This document shows, one piece after another, positions 36,125-44,316 of a stretch of 64,000 bases of DNA. Numbering within the stretch: position 1 is the stretch's first letter; every line of letters starts with the position of its first letter. Under the pieces are notes generated by a model. That model was not told the origin of the DNA. It made no database searches and was given only the letters and a program-made list of their open reading frames with translations. This DNA is from Parahaliea maris (GTDB lineage Bacteria; Pseudomonadota; Gammaproteobacteria; Pseudomonadales; Halieaceae), in contig NZ_VRZA01000004.1 in assembly GCF_008064665.1 (NCBI RefSeq), positions 186,001 to 250,000 of the forward strand, written 5' to 3'. A program made the position numbers and the translations under genes.

Positions 36125-37143
36125 GTTGCTTTACGACCCCTGCGCCGGCCTCCCAGTCCGTGTTTGCGTACCATGCCGCGCAACTGGTCGTAGCTGAGAC
36201 CGAGGGCGTCGGCGGTACGGCGCTGATTATGCCCGTTTTCCGCCAGCGCTTCCTCCAGCAGTTGCTTTTCTATTTCGGCCAGCCGGGTGGCGAAATCCCG
36301 CGCCGGCCCGGCGGGGGGCTGAGGCTCTCCGGGCCCCTCTGACGACGGCAATACCTCGAGGGCGTCGGCAAAGGGTGAAACAAAGGGGTCGATGACAATA
36401 TTGGCCACCGGTTCCGCGGCGTCCTCCCAGCGGTGCAGGGAGCGCTCCACCGCGTTCTTGAGTTCGCGGATGTTGCCCGGCCAGCGGTGGGCCTGCAGGG
36501 CCTCCAGCGCAGTTTCGGTGAAGCCGGCGAACAGTTCCCAGCCCAGTTCGGCCGACATCTGTACGGCGAAGTGATCCGCCAGCAGGGGGATATCCTCAGT
36601 GCGCTGGCGCAGGGCGGGCAGGTGGACCACATCAAAGCTCAGTCGGTCCAGCAGGTCGTGACGAAATTCCCCGGCGGCCGCCATCTGGCGCAGGTCGGCG
36701 TGGGTGGCCGCGACCACTCGCACATCGACGCGCAGGGTGTCGTGCCCCCCGAGGCGCTCGAATTCTCCGTACTCAACCAGCCGCAGGAGCTTCTCCTGCA
36801 GGCGCGGCGACATGGTGCCGACCTCGTCGAGAAACAGGGTGCCGCCGTCGGCTCGCTCGAAGCGGCCGCGGTGGGCGCGGGTGGCTCCGGTAAAGGCCCC
36901 GGCTTCGTGGCCGAACAGTTCCGACTCCAGTAGCGACTCGGCCATGGCGGCGCAGTTGACCTTGACCAGGGGAGCGTCCCAGCGGGGGGAGAGGTAGTGC
37001 AGGCGCTCGGCAGCGAGCTCCTTGCCGGTGCCGCGTTCCCCCAGCACCAGCACCGGCCGGTTCACCGTGGCCAGCCTGGAGACCTGTTCCAGCGCTGCGG
37101 CGAGGGCAGCGGAGTCACCGATGATACTGTCAGGCGTTCTCAT
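36121..37143 (-). CDS. pspF: Phage shock protein operon activator PspF (sigma-54 dependent)
   Basis: A 340-residue bacterial enhancer-binding protein without a receiver domain. The AAA+ domain holds the Walker A GERGTGKE, the sigma-54 contact loop GAFTGA, and the Walker B LFLDEVG. A C-terminal Fis-type HTH (about 295-335: NQRRTADALGLSYDQLRGMV) binds the enhancer. It is divergent from the psp operon, as in E. coli. ATG 37143 gives an N-terminus aligned with E. coli PspF; no clear ribosome-binding site precedes it. PspA is expected to inhibit it in unstressed cells. Confidence 0.94.
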   Translation of the reverse strand: MRTPDSIIGDSAALAAALEQVSRLATVNRPVLVLGERGTGKELAAERLHYLSPRWDAPLVKVNCAAMAESLLESELFGHEAGAFTGATRAHRGRFERADGGTLFLDEVGTMSPRLQEKLLRLVEYGEFERLGGHDTLRVDVRVVAATHADLRQMAAAGEFRHDLLDRLSFDVVHLPALRQRTEDIPLLADHFAVQMSAELGWELFAGFTETALEALQAHRWPGNIRELKNAVERSLHRWEDAAEPVANIVIDPFVSPFADALEVLPSSEGPGEPQPPAGPARDFATRLAEIEKQLLEEALAENGHNQRRTADALGLSYDQLRGMVRKHGLGGRRRGRKAT

Positions 37144-37166
37144 ATGGGTATATATAGCCAAATATA

Positions 37167-37183
37167 GAGGTTAAATATACCTC
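37167..37183. promoter_or_regulatory. Inverted repeat in the pspF-psp intergenic region (candidate PspF site)
   Basis: GAGGT-TAAATAT-ACCTC lies about 100 bases upstream of the sigma-54 promoter and just before pspF. Its place is right for a PspF enhancer site that also controls pspF itself. The match is positional; I have no consensus to score it. Confidence 0.45.
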
Positions 37184-37247
37184 TAATAAGGTCAGAAACA
37201 CCAAAATTGAGTAGAGAAATCCTCGCAAGCTATCGATAAAAACCTAG

Positions 37248-37260
37248 TAACTTATTGATA
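37248..37260. promoter_or_regulatory. IHF-binding site of the psp promoter
   Basis: TAACTTATTGATA fits the reverse of the IHF consensus WATCAANNNNTTR at every defined base. It lies between the enhancer region and the -24 box, where IHF bends DNA in the E. coli psp promoter. Confidence 0.65.
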
Positions 37261-37280
37261 AATAACAGGTAAATAGGATT

Positions 37281-37297
37281 TTGGCACGGATTCTGTA
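37281..37297 (+). promoter_or_regulatory. Sigma-54 (-24/-12) promoter of the psp operon
   Basis: TTGGCACGGATTCTGTA fits the consensus TTGGCACGNNNNTTGCA with GG and GT separated by 10 bases, so only the -12 GC is GT. It is 34 bases upstream of the first psp gene and opposite pspF. Confidence 0.8.
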
Positions 37298-37330
37298 ATA
37301 CCAACAGCAGATTCGCCAGGAGCAGGAAGC

Positions 37331-37516
37331 GTGAATTCAATTCAGGAAAGACGCCTTGTGTATATCGCATTGCTGTTGGCTGGCGCCCTCACCGGTGCCA
37401 TGGCCGGCTGGCAGGCCGCCTTCTGGACCCTGGTGCAGATGAGCATGGTGGTGGAAGCCATCTATTGGCTGGGCCGGCCCCTGCGCCGCCGAGCCGATTT
37501 CGAAACCCGGATTTGA
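37331..37516 (+). CDS. Small two-helix membrane protein leading the psp operon
   Basis: A 61-residue protein with two hydrophobic segments (about residues 10-24 and 28-45) and a basic C-terminal RPLRRRADFETRI. GTG 37331 follows AGGAGCAGGAAGC. It sits between the sigma-54 promoter and pspA, 32 bases from pspA, where E. coli has no gene. It is therefore probably induced by envelope stress with the rest. I do not recognise the family, and it could be a membrane partner or stress effector. Confidence 0.75.
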   Translation: MNSIQERRLVYIALLLAGALTGAMAGWQAAFWTLVQMSMVVEAIYWLGRPLRRRADFETRI

Positions 37517-37548
37517 CGACTGAACGAACACAAGCAAGGAGCACGACC

Positions 37549-38256
37549 ATGGGTATATTTTCCCGCATGACCGACATCATCAACTCCAACCTCAACTCGC
37601 TGCTGGATTCTGCCGAGGACCCGCAAAAGATGATCCGGCTGATCATCCAGGAGATGGAAGACACCCTGGTGGAGGTGCGCAGCTCCTCGGCCCGGGTGCT
37701 GGCCGATCGCAAGGCGGCGGCGCGGCGCCTGGAGCAGGTGCAGGCCGAGGCCGACACCTGGGAGGCCAAGGCCAAGCTGGCCATTTCCAAGGGCCGCGAG
37801 GACCTGGCCCGTGCCGCGCTGCAGGAGAAGCACGCCATTCTCGACGAACTGGCCACAGTGGAAGCCGAACTCAAGGCCCTGGATGAGCACATTGCCCATC
37901 TGGGAGAAGAGGTCGCCCAGTTGCAGCAGAAGCTTAGCGATGCCAAGGCGCGGCAGAAAGCCATGCTCATGCGCAGCCAGACCGTGGAGTCGCGGATCAA
38001 GGTCAAGCGCCAGATGCAGCGCGAGGCCCTGGATGATGCCTTCACCCGTTTCGAGCACTTCGAGCGGCGGATGGACAACCTGGAGAGCCAGCTCGAGTCC
38101 ATGGACATCGGCCGCGATGTACCGCCGGACCTGGCTGCTGAAATTGACGCCCTGGCAGAGGACGAGCGGATCAACGATGAACTGCAGCGCCTGAAAACCG
38201 AGCTTGGCGGTGGCAGTGAGCCGCAAGCCACTCCCCGCAGCGGCCAGCCTGAGTAA
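37549..38256 (+). CDS. pspA: Phage shock protein A
   Basis: A 235-residue coiled-coil protein of the PspA/IM30 (ESCRT-III-like) family that binds damaged inner membrane and restrains PspF. MGIFSRMTDIINSNLNSLL is the amphipathic N-terminal helix and DPQKMIRLIIQEMED is the conserved family signature. Long alternating charged helices follow to about 215. AAGGAGC precedes ATG 37549. A longer frame upstream is not coding. It is the second gene of the sigma-54-controlled operon. Confidence 0.96.
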   Translation: MGIFSRMTDIINSNLNSLLDSAEDPQKMIRLIIQEMEDTLVEVRSSSARVLADRKAAARRLEQVQAEADTWEAKAKLAISKGREDLARAALQEKHAILDELATVEAELKALDEHIAHLGEEVAQLQQKLSDAKARQKAMLMRSQTVESRIKVKRQMQREALDDAFTRFEHFERRMDNLESQLESMDIGRDVPPDLAAEIDALAEDERINDELQRLKTELGGGSEPQATPRSGQPE

Positions 38257-38357
38257 GGTGGCCAGCGGGACACTGCCGGCCGCCGGCACGACGCTTGGCG
38301 AACCCACTCGACAATGGCAGCATGGCCTGAGTGCCACGCTGTCCAGGGAATCAGCAA

Positions 38358-38615
38358 ATGGAATTTTGGAACTTCATGTTTGTCCCCACGATCCTGTTTC
38401 TGGTGATCGTGGCGCCGCTCTGGCTCATCATGCATTACCGCAGTGTTAATCGCTCCAGCCGCGGGCTGAGCGAGGATGATCGCGAGTCGGTGGAGCACAT
38501 GCTGGAGACGGTCGACAAACTGACCGACAGGATCATTGCGCTGGAGTCGATCCTGGATGCGGAGCATCCGGACTGGCGGGCGCAGACAGACCGCGATTCG
38601 CGGCACAAGGAGTAA
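38358..38615 (+). CDS. pspB: Phage shock protein B
   Basis: An 85-residue inner-membrane protein with one N-terminal helix (about residues 5-25, FMFVPTILFLVIVAPLWLIM) and a cytoplasmic coiled-coil SEDDRESVEHMLETVDKL. With PspC it senses membrane stress and relieves PspA inhibition. The start was set at ATG 38358 (MEFWNFM), which matches PspB length. It is 3 bases before pspC, so the pair is translated together. Confidence 0.93.
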   Translation: MEFWNFMFVPTILFLVIVAPLWLIMHYRSVNRSSRGLSEDDRESVEHMLETVDKLTDRIIALESILDAEHPDWRAQTDRDSRHKE

Positions 38616-38618
38616 GCC

Positions 38619-39158
38619 ATGACACGACGTCACCGCAGGCACTATCGGCATAAAGGGTACAGCGACTTCCGCGAGGAGACCCGCCGCTGCCACCGCACCA
38701 TCCGTTCGCGCAAGCGCAGTGGCTGGGGCATGAACCTCTACCGCAATACCCGAGAGGGCAAGGTTGCGGGCGTGGCCGCGGGGCTCGCAGATCACTGGGA
38801 TGTCGCCCACTGGGTGGTCCGGCTGCTCTGGGTAGGGGCCTTCCTGTTTACCGGTACCCTGGCCCTGTGGGTTTACCTCGGCGCCTGGTTGTTACTGGCG
38901 CCGCGCCCGGACCGGCGTTTCGGCGAAGGGGCGGCCTTTGCCGATGACCCATCCGATGATCCGGAGCTGGAGATGGAGTACGACGAGCGCTACCAGCATT
39001 ACCGCCCGCGCAAGGTCTTCCAGTACTCGGAGCCCAGCAGCGAGCGCCTGCAGCGCGCGCGGGACCGGCTCGATGCCGCCCTCAAGCGGGTCGAGGACAT
39101 GGAGTCCTATGTGACTTCGCGGCAGTACGAACTCAACCGGGAGTTTTCCCGACTCTGA
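38619..39158 (+). CDS. pspC: Phage shock protein C (extended)
   Basis: A 179-residue membrane protein. The PspC domain (about residues 38-95) includes NTREGKVAGVAAGLADHWDV, followed by a hydrophobic segment. E. coli PspC is 119 residues; this one has an extra basic N-terminus (HRRHYRHKGYSDFREETRRC, HRTIRSRKRSG) and a C-terminal coiled-coil tail (about 130-179). The extra parts may alter interaction with PspA/PspB. It is the last gene of the operon, followed by a GC-rich hairpin. Confidence 0.93.
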   Translation: MTRRHRRHYRHKGYSDFREETRRCHRTIRSRKRSGWGMNLYRNTREGKVAGVAAGLADHWDVAHWVVRLLWVGAFLFTGTLALWVYLGAWLLLAPRPDRRFGEGAAFADDPSDDPELEMEYDERYQHYRPRKVFQYSEPSSERLQRARDRLDAALKRVEDMESYVTSRQYELNREFSRL

Positions 39159-39161
39159 TAC

Positions 39162-39182
39162 GCGGCGCCAGCAAGGCGCCGC
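39162..39182 (+). terminator. GC-rich hairpin after pspC
   Basis: GCGGCGCC-AGCAA-GGCGCCGC is a perfect 8-base-pair stem 4 bases after the pspC stop. It is followed only by TTTCGC, so it may be a weak terminator or a 3' stabilising stem. Confidence 0.6.
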
Positions 39183-39302
39183 TTTCGCAACAGACCCAAA
39201 AATAGACCCATAAACAGTGCAACTCCGCCCCGCGATTCAGGGGCAGGGCGGGAGTTTGCCCAAAAAAACCTGGCAAAGGGAGCTCCCCCGGGAGAATGGG
39301 GA

Positions 39303-39434
39303 ATGCTGGTAGGGATAAACATCGCAGTGACGCTGGACCTGCCCGCCTGGGCGCTGGCTTACCTGCCGGGCAACGAGCACTGGCACGTTGCCTGGTGCTG
39401 GGTGGACCTCAGCCTGAAGCTGGTGTGTTACTGA
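39303..39434 (+). CDS. Small hypothetical protein (doubtful)
   Basis: A possible 43-residue protein (MLVGINIAVTLDLPAWALAY and so on to LKLVCY) with hydrophobic and Trp-rich character, preceded by GGGGA. It stands in the 296-base gap between pspC and the SnoaL-like gene, downstream of the psp hairpin. Nothing else convincing is in that gap. It could be a small membrane protein or a fragment of a lost gene, and coding is not established. Confidence 0.3.
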   Translation: MLVGINIAVTLDLPAWALAYLPGNEHWHVAWCWVDLSLKLVCY

Positions 39435-39454
39435 TGACGCGCTGTGCGCAGCGC

Positions 39455-39952
39455 TCACCCCGGCATGCAGTTGCCGGCGTAGGTCACCACGTCCGCGGCA
39501 CCGGAGAAATCGCGCATCTCCACCCAGTGCGGGCGGAAGTGGCTGCGGCTGATCTGCCACTGGCCGTCGATGCGACGGTATTCGTCGCGGTATTGGCCGG
39601 CCAGTTTGAAAGCGGTCTTGTCCCGGGTGTTGAGGCTGTGGAAGTGCAGTCCCACCCGGCCCTCGGCCGTGTCGGCCCCGGTCAGGTGGATGACGGGGTT
39701 CTGGGCGTGGTGCATGTCCACGATGTGGTCGTGGCAACCCAGTTCCTCGAACACGGCAACAAAATCCTCGCGGCGCTGGAAGCGGCCGATGTGGCCGAAG
39801 TCGATGTCGATTTCACCGGCGGCAAAGCACGCCAGGACCTCGGCGGGCTGCTTGGCATCGCAGGCGTCGAGATAGCGGTGCTTCAATTCCAGGATGGCCT
39901 GGCGATCCTGCAGTTGGCGGATTTCGGTTTTCAGTGTGTCGAGCTCGGACAT
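39455..39952 (-). CDS. SnoaL-like / nuclear transport factor 2-fold protein
   Basis: A 165-residue NTF2-like protein. The pattern RQAILELKHRYLDACDAKQP, followed by LACFAAGEIDIDFGHIGRF and MHHAQNPVIHLTGADTAEGR, fits the SnoaL_4 group, which includes bile-acid 7-alpha dehydratase and ring-hydroxylating small subunits. The conserved acidic and His residues support an isomerase or dehydratase role, but the substrate is unknown. The start was set at ATG 39952 after GGAGAAGG. No partner gene is coupled to it. Confidence 0.85.
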   Translation of the reverse strand: MSELDTLKTEIRQLQDRQAILELKHRYLDACDAKQPAEVLACFAAGEIDIDFGHIGRFQRREDFVAVFEELGCHDHIVDMHHAQNPVIHLTGADTAEGRVGLHFHSLNTRDKTAFKLAGQYRDEYRRIDGQWQISRSHFRPHWVEMRDFSGAADVVTYAGNCMPG

Positions 39953-40047
39953 GGTGCCTTCTCCGGTCTTGTCGCGGGAACACACTGTAGGTCATCGCGT
40001 CGACGGGCTCGACTGTCACGGTTCAAGAGGCTGAGCTGGCACCGGGC

Positions 40048-41280
40048 TTATCTGCAGTACTCCGGCGGCGCGGTGGTGATCTCCCCACTGCTCTCATCCA
40101 CCCGCAATTGCAGGCGGCGTCCCGCGAGAATGGCGGACGCCATGGCCACCGCAAGGATCGCCAGCACCAGCACGGTGATGCCGGCCAGTCCGACTTTCCA
40201 GTCCAGTAGCAGCCCGACGGCGAAGGGCCCCAGGGCGGCGATGCAATAGCCCATGCCCTGGGCCATGCCCGAGAGCTGGCCGGCGATGGCGGGCGTGGCG
40301 CTGCGCAGCACCAGCAGGGTCAGGGCCAGGCTGAAGGTTCCGCCGAGGCCCAGGCCCAGCAAAACCATGGCGGGCCACACCAGGCTGGCGGGCCCCAGCA
40401 TGGCCAGGGCAAACCCGACCGCGGCCAGCGACAGCAGGCCCACCAGGGCCGGGCGCTGGTCGCGTCCCAGCCGGCCGAGCCAGGGCGCCGCCAAAGCGGA
40501 TACCAGTTGGGTGAGCACCGAGAAGCCCAGCATCAGCCCCGCCGTCGCCTCGCCGATACCGCGCTGCAGCAGCAGTACCGGCAGCCAGCCAAAGACGATG
40601 TAGGCAATGGAAGACTGGGTGCCCATGAGTACGGTGACCTGCCAGGCCAGAGCGTTGCGGCTCAGGCCGGGGTGTCGCTCGCGGGGCCTGTCCGCTGTGT
40701 GCTGCGGCCAGAGGTGAGCCACCAGGCCCCGCCAGGCGATCAGGGCAATGGCGGCAGGCAGGGCCCAGAACGCAATCGAAGGTGCCCAGCCTCCCAGCAA
40801 CCCGGCCAGGGGCACACTGAGGCCGGCGCCCAGGGCGCCGCCCAGGCACAGCGCCATGGTGTAGACCCCGGTCAGCAGGTCCGCCCGTTCCGGCATTTCC
40901 CGTTTCACCAGCACCGGCAACAGGGTGCCCCCGATGCCGATGGCTGCGCCGGCCAGAATAGTCCCCGCAAACAGGCTAAATAGCTGGTGCTGGGCGCGCA
41001 GAAGCAGCGCGGACCCCAGCAACAACAGGGCGAAGGACAGGGCGCGTTCGATCCCCAGGCGATGGGACAGGCGCGGTGCCAGCGGCGCGAACAGGCCAAG
41101 GCACAGTACGGGCACCGTGGTGAGCGCGCCGACCGCCGCCGGTGACAGGGCCAGGTCGGCCTGCAGCCGGGCCAGCAGCGGCGACACAGAGGAGAGGGCG
41201 GGGCGCAGGTTCAGCGCCACCAGCACCATCAGCAGCAGGAAGGCGGCCGGCCGCAGGCCGGAGGGCGAGGGTGGACCCAC
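40048..41280 (-). CDS. MFS transporter, CynX/NimT type
   Basis: A 410-residue transporter with about twelve hydrophobic helices. The N-terminal LLMVLVALNLRPALSSVSPLL is characteristic of the CynX/NimT subfamily, which moves small anions such as cyanate or is linked to 2-nitroimidazole efflux. The start is uncertain: GTG 41280 lies very close to the fghA stop, and Met17 or Met18 is an alternative. It follows fghA on the same strand with 5 bases between them, so they may share a transcript. Confidence 0.9.
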   Translation of the reverse strand: MGPPSPSGLRPAAFLLLMVLVALNLRPALSSVSPLLARLQADLALSPAAVGALTTVPVLCLGLFAPLAPRLSHRLGIERALSFALLLLGSALLLRAQHQLFSLFAGTILAGAAIGIGGTLLPVLVKREMPERADLLTGVYTMALCLGGALGAGLSVPLAGLLGGWAPSIAFWALPAAIALIAWRGLVAHLWPQHTADRPRERHPGLSRNALAWQVTVLMGTQSSIAYIVFGWLPVLLLQRGIGEATAGLMLGFSVLTQLVSALAAPWLGRLGRDQRPALVGLLSLAAVGFALAMLGPASLVWPAMVLLGLGLGGTFSLALTLLVLRSATPAIAGQLSGMAQGMGYCIAALGPFAVGLLLDWKVGLAGITVLVLAILAVAMASAILAGRRLQLRVDESSGEITTAPPEYCR

Positions 41281-41285
41281 TCCCG

Positions 41286-42140
41286 TCAGTCTTCAGCCAG
41301 GGAGTGTTCCAGCGCCCGGGCATGGAAGGCGATATGGCTGCCCACAAAACTGCTGATAAAAAAGTAGCTGTGGTCGTAACCGCTCTGGTATCGGATGGTG
41401 GCCTCGTAGCCGGTGTCGGCGCAGGCCTGCTCCAGCAACCCGGTGCGCAACTGTTCCTCCAGGAAGTCGTCGGCGTCGCCCTGGTCCACCAGCATCGGCA
41501 ACTGCAGGGCGCCGGCTTCGATCAGGGCGCAGCTGTCGTAGTTTTTCCAGTTTTCGCGGTCGGGGCCGAGATACTGGCCCAGTGCCTTCTCGCCCCAGGG
41601 GCACTGGCTCGGGGCGACGATGGGCGCAAAGGCGGACACCGACTGGAACTTGGCGGGGTTGCGCAGGGCGATCACCAGTGCGCCGTGGCCACCCATGGAG
41701 TGGCCGAAGATGGAGGCGCGCTCGACATCCACCGGGAATTCCTCGGCCAGCAGGGCCGGCAGTTCGTCGACGATGTAGTCGTACATCCGGTAGTGGCGGT
41801 CCCAGGGGGACTCGGTGGCGTTGACATAGAAACCGGCACCGAGGCCGAAGTCCCAGGCGCCTTCGGGGTCATCGGCAACGCCTTCCCCCCGGGGGCTGGT
41901 ATCCGGGGCGACAATGGCCACACCGTGCTCGGCGGCATAGCGCTGGGCCCCGGCTTTCTGGACGAAGTTTTCGTCGGTGCAGGTCAGGCCGGACAACCAG
42001 TACAGCAGGGGCACAACGCCCCCGCGGGCCGCGGGGGGCAGGTACAGGGAAAATGTCATGTCGCAGTCGAGGCTCTGGGAGCGGTGTTGAACCCGCAGTT
42101 GCTCGCCTTCAAAACAGCGCTGTCGGTTGAGTACTTCCAC
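41286..42140 (-). CDS. fghA: S-formylglutathione hydrolase
   Basis: A 284-residue esterase that hydrolyses S-formylglutathione to formate and glutathione, the second step of formaldehyde oxidation. The nucleophile is Ser in SIFGHSMGGHGAL, and the catalytic His is in YDHSYFFISSFVGSH. The N-terminal LYLPPAARGGVVPLLYWLSG is characteristic. It is 9 bases downstream of the formaldehyde dehydrogenase, so the two make one module. Confidence 0.95.
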   Translation of the reverse strand: MEVLNRQRCFEGEQLRVQHRSQSLDCDMTFSLYLPPAARGGVVPLLYWLSGLTCTDENFVQKAGAQRYAAEHGVAIVAPDTSPRGEGVADDPEGAWDFGLGAGFYVNATESPWDRHYRMYDYIVDELPALLAEEFPVDVERASIFGHSMGGHGALVIALRNPAKFQSVSAFAPIVAPSQCPWGEKALGQYLGPDRENWKNYDSCALIEAGALQLPMLVDQGDADDFLEEQLRTGLLEQACADTGYEATIRYQSGYDHSYFFISSFVGSHIAFHARALEHSLAED

Positions 42141-42149
42141 TACTTCTCC

Positions 42150-43256
42150 TTAATAAATGACCACGGAGCGGATGCTCTCGCCGCCGTGCATGAGATCGAA
42201 GCCCTTGTTGATCTCAGCCAGTGGCATGGTGTGCGTGATCAGGTCGTCGATATTGATCTTGCCATCCATGTACCAGTCGACAATGGTTGGCACGTCGGTG
42301 CGCCCGCGGGCACCGCCGAAGGCCACGCCGTGCCAGGAGCGGCCTGTCACCAGCTGGAAGGGGCGGGTGCTGATTTCCTGGCCGGCCCCGGCGACGCCGA
42401 TGATATAGGATTCGCCCCAGCCTTTGTGGCAGCATTCCAGCGCCTGGCGCATTACGTTGACGTTGCCGATACATTCGAAACTGTAATCGGCGCCGCCACC
42501 GGTCAGGTCGAGGATTGCCTCCACCACGTTGTCCACCTCGGCCGGGTTGATGAAGTCGGTCATGCCGAATTTTGCCGCCAGTTCCCGCTTGTCCGGGTTC
42601 AGGTCGACACCGATGATTTTTGACGCGCCCACCATTCGCGCACCTTGAATCACGTTGAGGCCGATGCCTCCCAGGCCGAAAACCACCACGTTACTGCCAG
42701 CCTCTACTTTGGCCCGGTAGACTACGGCGCCGATGCCGGTGGTAACCCCGCAGCCGATGTAGCAGATTTTGTCGAAGGGCGCGTCGTCGCGCACTTTGGC
42801 CAGGGCAATTTCCGGCAGCACCGTAAAATTGGAGAAGGTGGAGCAGCCCATGTAATGCAGGATGGGCTTGCCATCGAGGGAGAAGCGACTGCTGCCGTCC
42901 GGCATCACGCCGCGGCCCTGGGTTTCGCGGATCGCCCCGCAGAGGTTGGTTTTCGGGTTCAGGCAGAAATTGCACTCGCGACATTCCGGAGTGTAGAGCG
43001 GAATCACGTGATCACCGGGTTTCAGTGAGGTTACGCCGGGACCGATCTCCCTGACGATGCCGGCTCCCTCGTGGCCGAGAATCGCGGGAAAGGCGCCCTC
43101 CGGGTCGTCACCGGACAGGGTGAAGGCATCGGTATGGCAGATGCCGGTTGCCATGACCTCGACCAGGACCTCACCGGCGCGCGGTCCCTCCAGGTCGACC
43201 TCGATCACTTCCAGGGGTTTGCCAGCCTCAAAGGCGACAGCAGCGCGTGTTTTCAT
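42150..43256 (-). CDS. frmA: S-(hydroxymethyl)glutathione dehydrogenase (class III alcohol dehydrogenase)
   Basis: A 368-residue zinc enzyme that oxidises the adduct of formaldehyde and glutathione to S-formylglutathione with NAD. The catalytic zinc ligands are in [20 protein letters not shown] and GHEGAGIV; the structural zinc site is [32 protein letters not shown] is the NAD motif. GGAAGGAGC precedes the ATG. A divergent hydrolase gene lies across a 226-base gap. No FrmR-type repressor is visible. Confidence 0.97.
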   Translation of the reverse strand: MKTRAAVAFEAGKPLEVIEVDLEGPRAGEVLVEVMATGICHTDAFTLSGDDPEGAFPAILGHEGAGIVREIGPGVTSLKPGDHVIPLYTPECRECNFCLNPKTNLCGAIRETQGRGVMPDGSSRFSLDGKPILHYMGCSTFSNFTVLPEIALAKVRDDAPFDKICYIGCGVTTGIGAVVYRAKVEAGSNVVVFGLGGIGLNVIQGARMVGASKIIGVDLNPDKRELAAKFGMTDFINPAEVDNVVEAILDLTGGGADYSFECIGNVNVMRQALECCHKGWGESYIIGVAGAGQEISTRPFQLVTGRSWHGVAFGGARGRTDVPTIVDWYMDGKINIDDLITHTMPLAEINKGFDLMHGGESIRSVVIY

Positions 43257-43482
43257 GCTGGAGCTCCTTCCGGGACGAAGGAAACGGTATGTGCGTCAGT
43301 GTGGTGTGGCCCCGGTGGCATTAACTATAGTCGAATACGCCGTTGCCGCGCTTACACCGGCCGCAGCGGCGGGCTGTATAAACGCACAGTACCGGCATCC
43401 CGGGTGGCGGCGCAAGCTTTTGTATGGGCGGACATTGGATTAGGCTTTGCGGCTGATTACAGCGACAGGAGAAAGCCCGCGG

Positions 43483-44316
43483 ATGAAAGACCGCCTGGAA
43501 TCCTTTGGCGGCAGGGGGGCCCCACTGGTATTCGCTCATGCCAACGGTTACCCGCCGGGGGCCTATCGCCAGTTGCTGGAACCCCTGACCCGGCACTGCA
43601 CGGTGTCCGGCTATCTGCACCGGCCCCTGTGGCAGGACGCGGCTCAGCAGCCGGCGCCGGCACGGGCCAACTGGCGGCAGTTTGCCGCCGATTTGGTGGA
43701 TACCCTGGGCCGCAGTTACGACCAGCCGGTATGGATGGTGGGACACTCCCTGGGGGCGGTGGTGTCCATGCTGGCGGCGGTGAAAGCGCCGCAGCTGTTT
43801 CGCGGCCTGATCCTGCTGGACCCGGTGTTTCTCCCGTCCCGGGAGGCGGTGGGCCTGGCCCTGACCCCGGTCAAGGGCTTGCGCAAGATGCCGATGATTC
43901 GCAAGACCCTGCTGCGTCCAAGCCGCTTCAGAGACCAGCAGGCGGCTTTCGACTTTCACCGTGGCAAACGCGCCTTCTCCGGCATGACTGACGAAACCCT
44001 CTGGGACTACATCCGCGCCGGCACCCGGCCGGGCAGCAGCGGCGAGTTCGAGCTGGCCTGGTCACCTGGCTGGGAAGCAGCGGTCTATTCCTCGGTGCCG
44101 CTGGTATGGCCACGGCTCATGCGCCTGCAAGTGCCCACCCTGGGGTTGCGCGGCGAGACCTCGGATATTCTGCGCCCGCCGGCGATGCGGCGGTGGGCGA
44201 GGCTGCAGCCTGCGGCGGAGCTGGAGTCCTGCACCGGGGGCCACCTGTTTCCCCTGGAGTACCCGCAGCAGACGGCGGCGCGTATCACCCGCTTCCTGGC
44301 GGGACAGGGCGGCTGA
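43483..44316 (+). CDS. Alpha/beta hydrolase
   Basis: A 277-residue alpha/beta hydrolase. The HG-type oxyanion segment is HANGYPPGAYRQLLEPL, the nucleophile Ser is in VGHSLGAVVSML, and the likely catalytic His is in CTGGHLFPLE. ATG 43483 follows GGAGAAA; an upstream TTG has no ribosome-binding site. Its stop overlaps the SpmA/B start (TGATG), so the two are translationally coupled. The substrate is unknown. Confidence 0.9.
   Translation: MKDRLESFGGRGAPLVFAHANGYPPGAYRQLLEPLTRHCTVSGYLHRPLWQDAAQQPAPARANWRQFAADLVDTLGRSYDQPVWMVGHSLGAVVSMLAAVKAPQLFRGLILLDPVFLPSREAVGLALTPVKGLRKMPMIRKTLLRPSRFRDQQAAFDFHRGKRAFSGMTDETLWDYIRAGTRPGSSGEFELAWSPGWEAAVYSSVPLVWPRLMRLQVPTLGLRGETSDILRPPAMRRWARLQPAAELESCTGGHLFPLEYPQQTAARITRFLAGQGG

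Noticed and set aside
39296-40249. 317-codon plus-strand frame over the SnoaL-like gene
   Set aside because: The minus-strand NTF2-fold protein is clear and has a good ribosome-binding site.
41142-42623. 493-codon frame across MFS, fghA and frmA
   Set aside because: Three clear minus-strand genes explain the DNA; the frame is a shadow.
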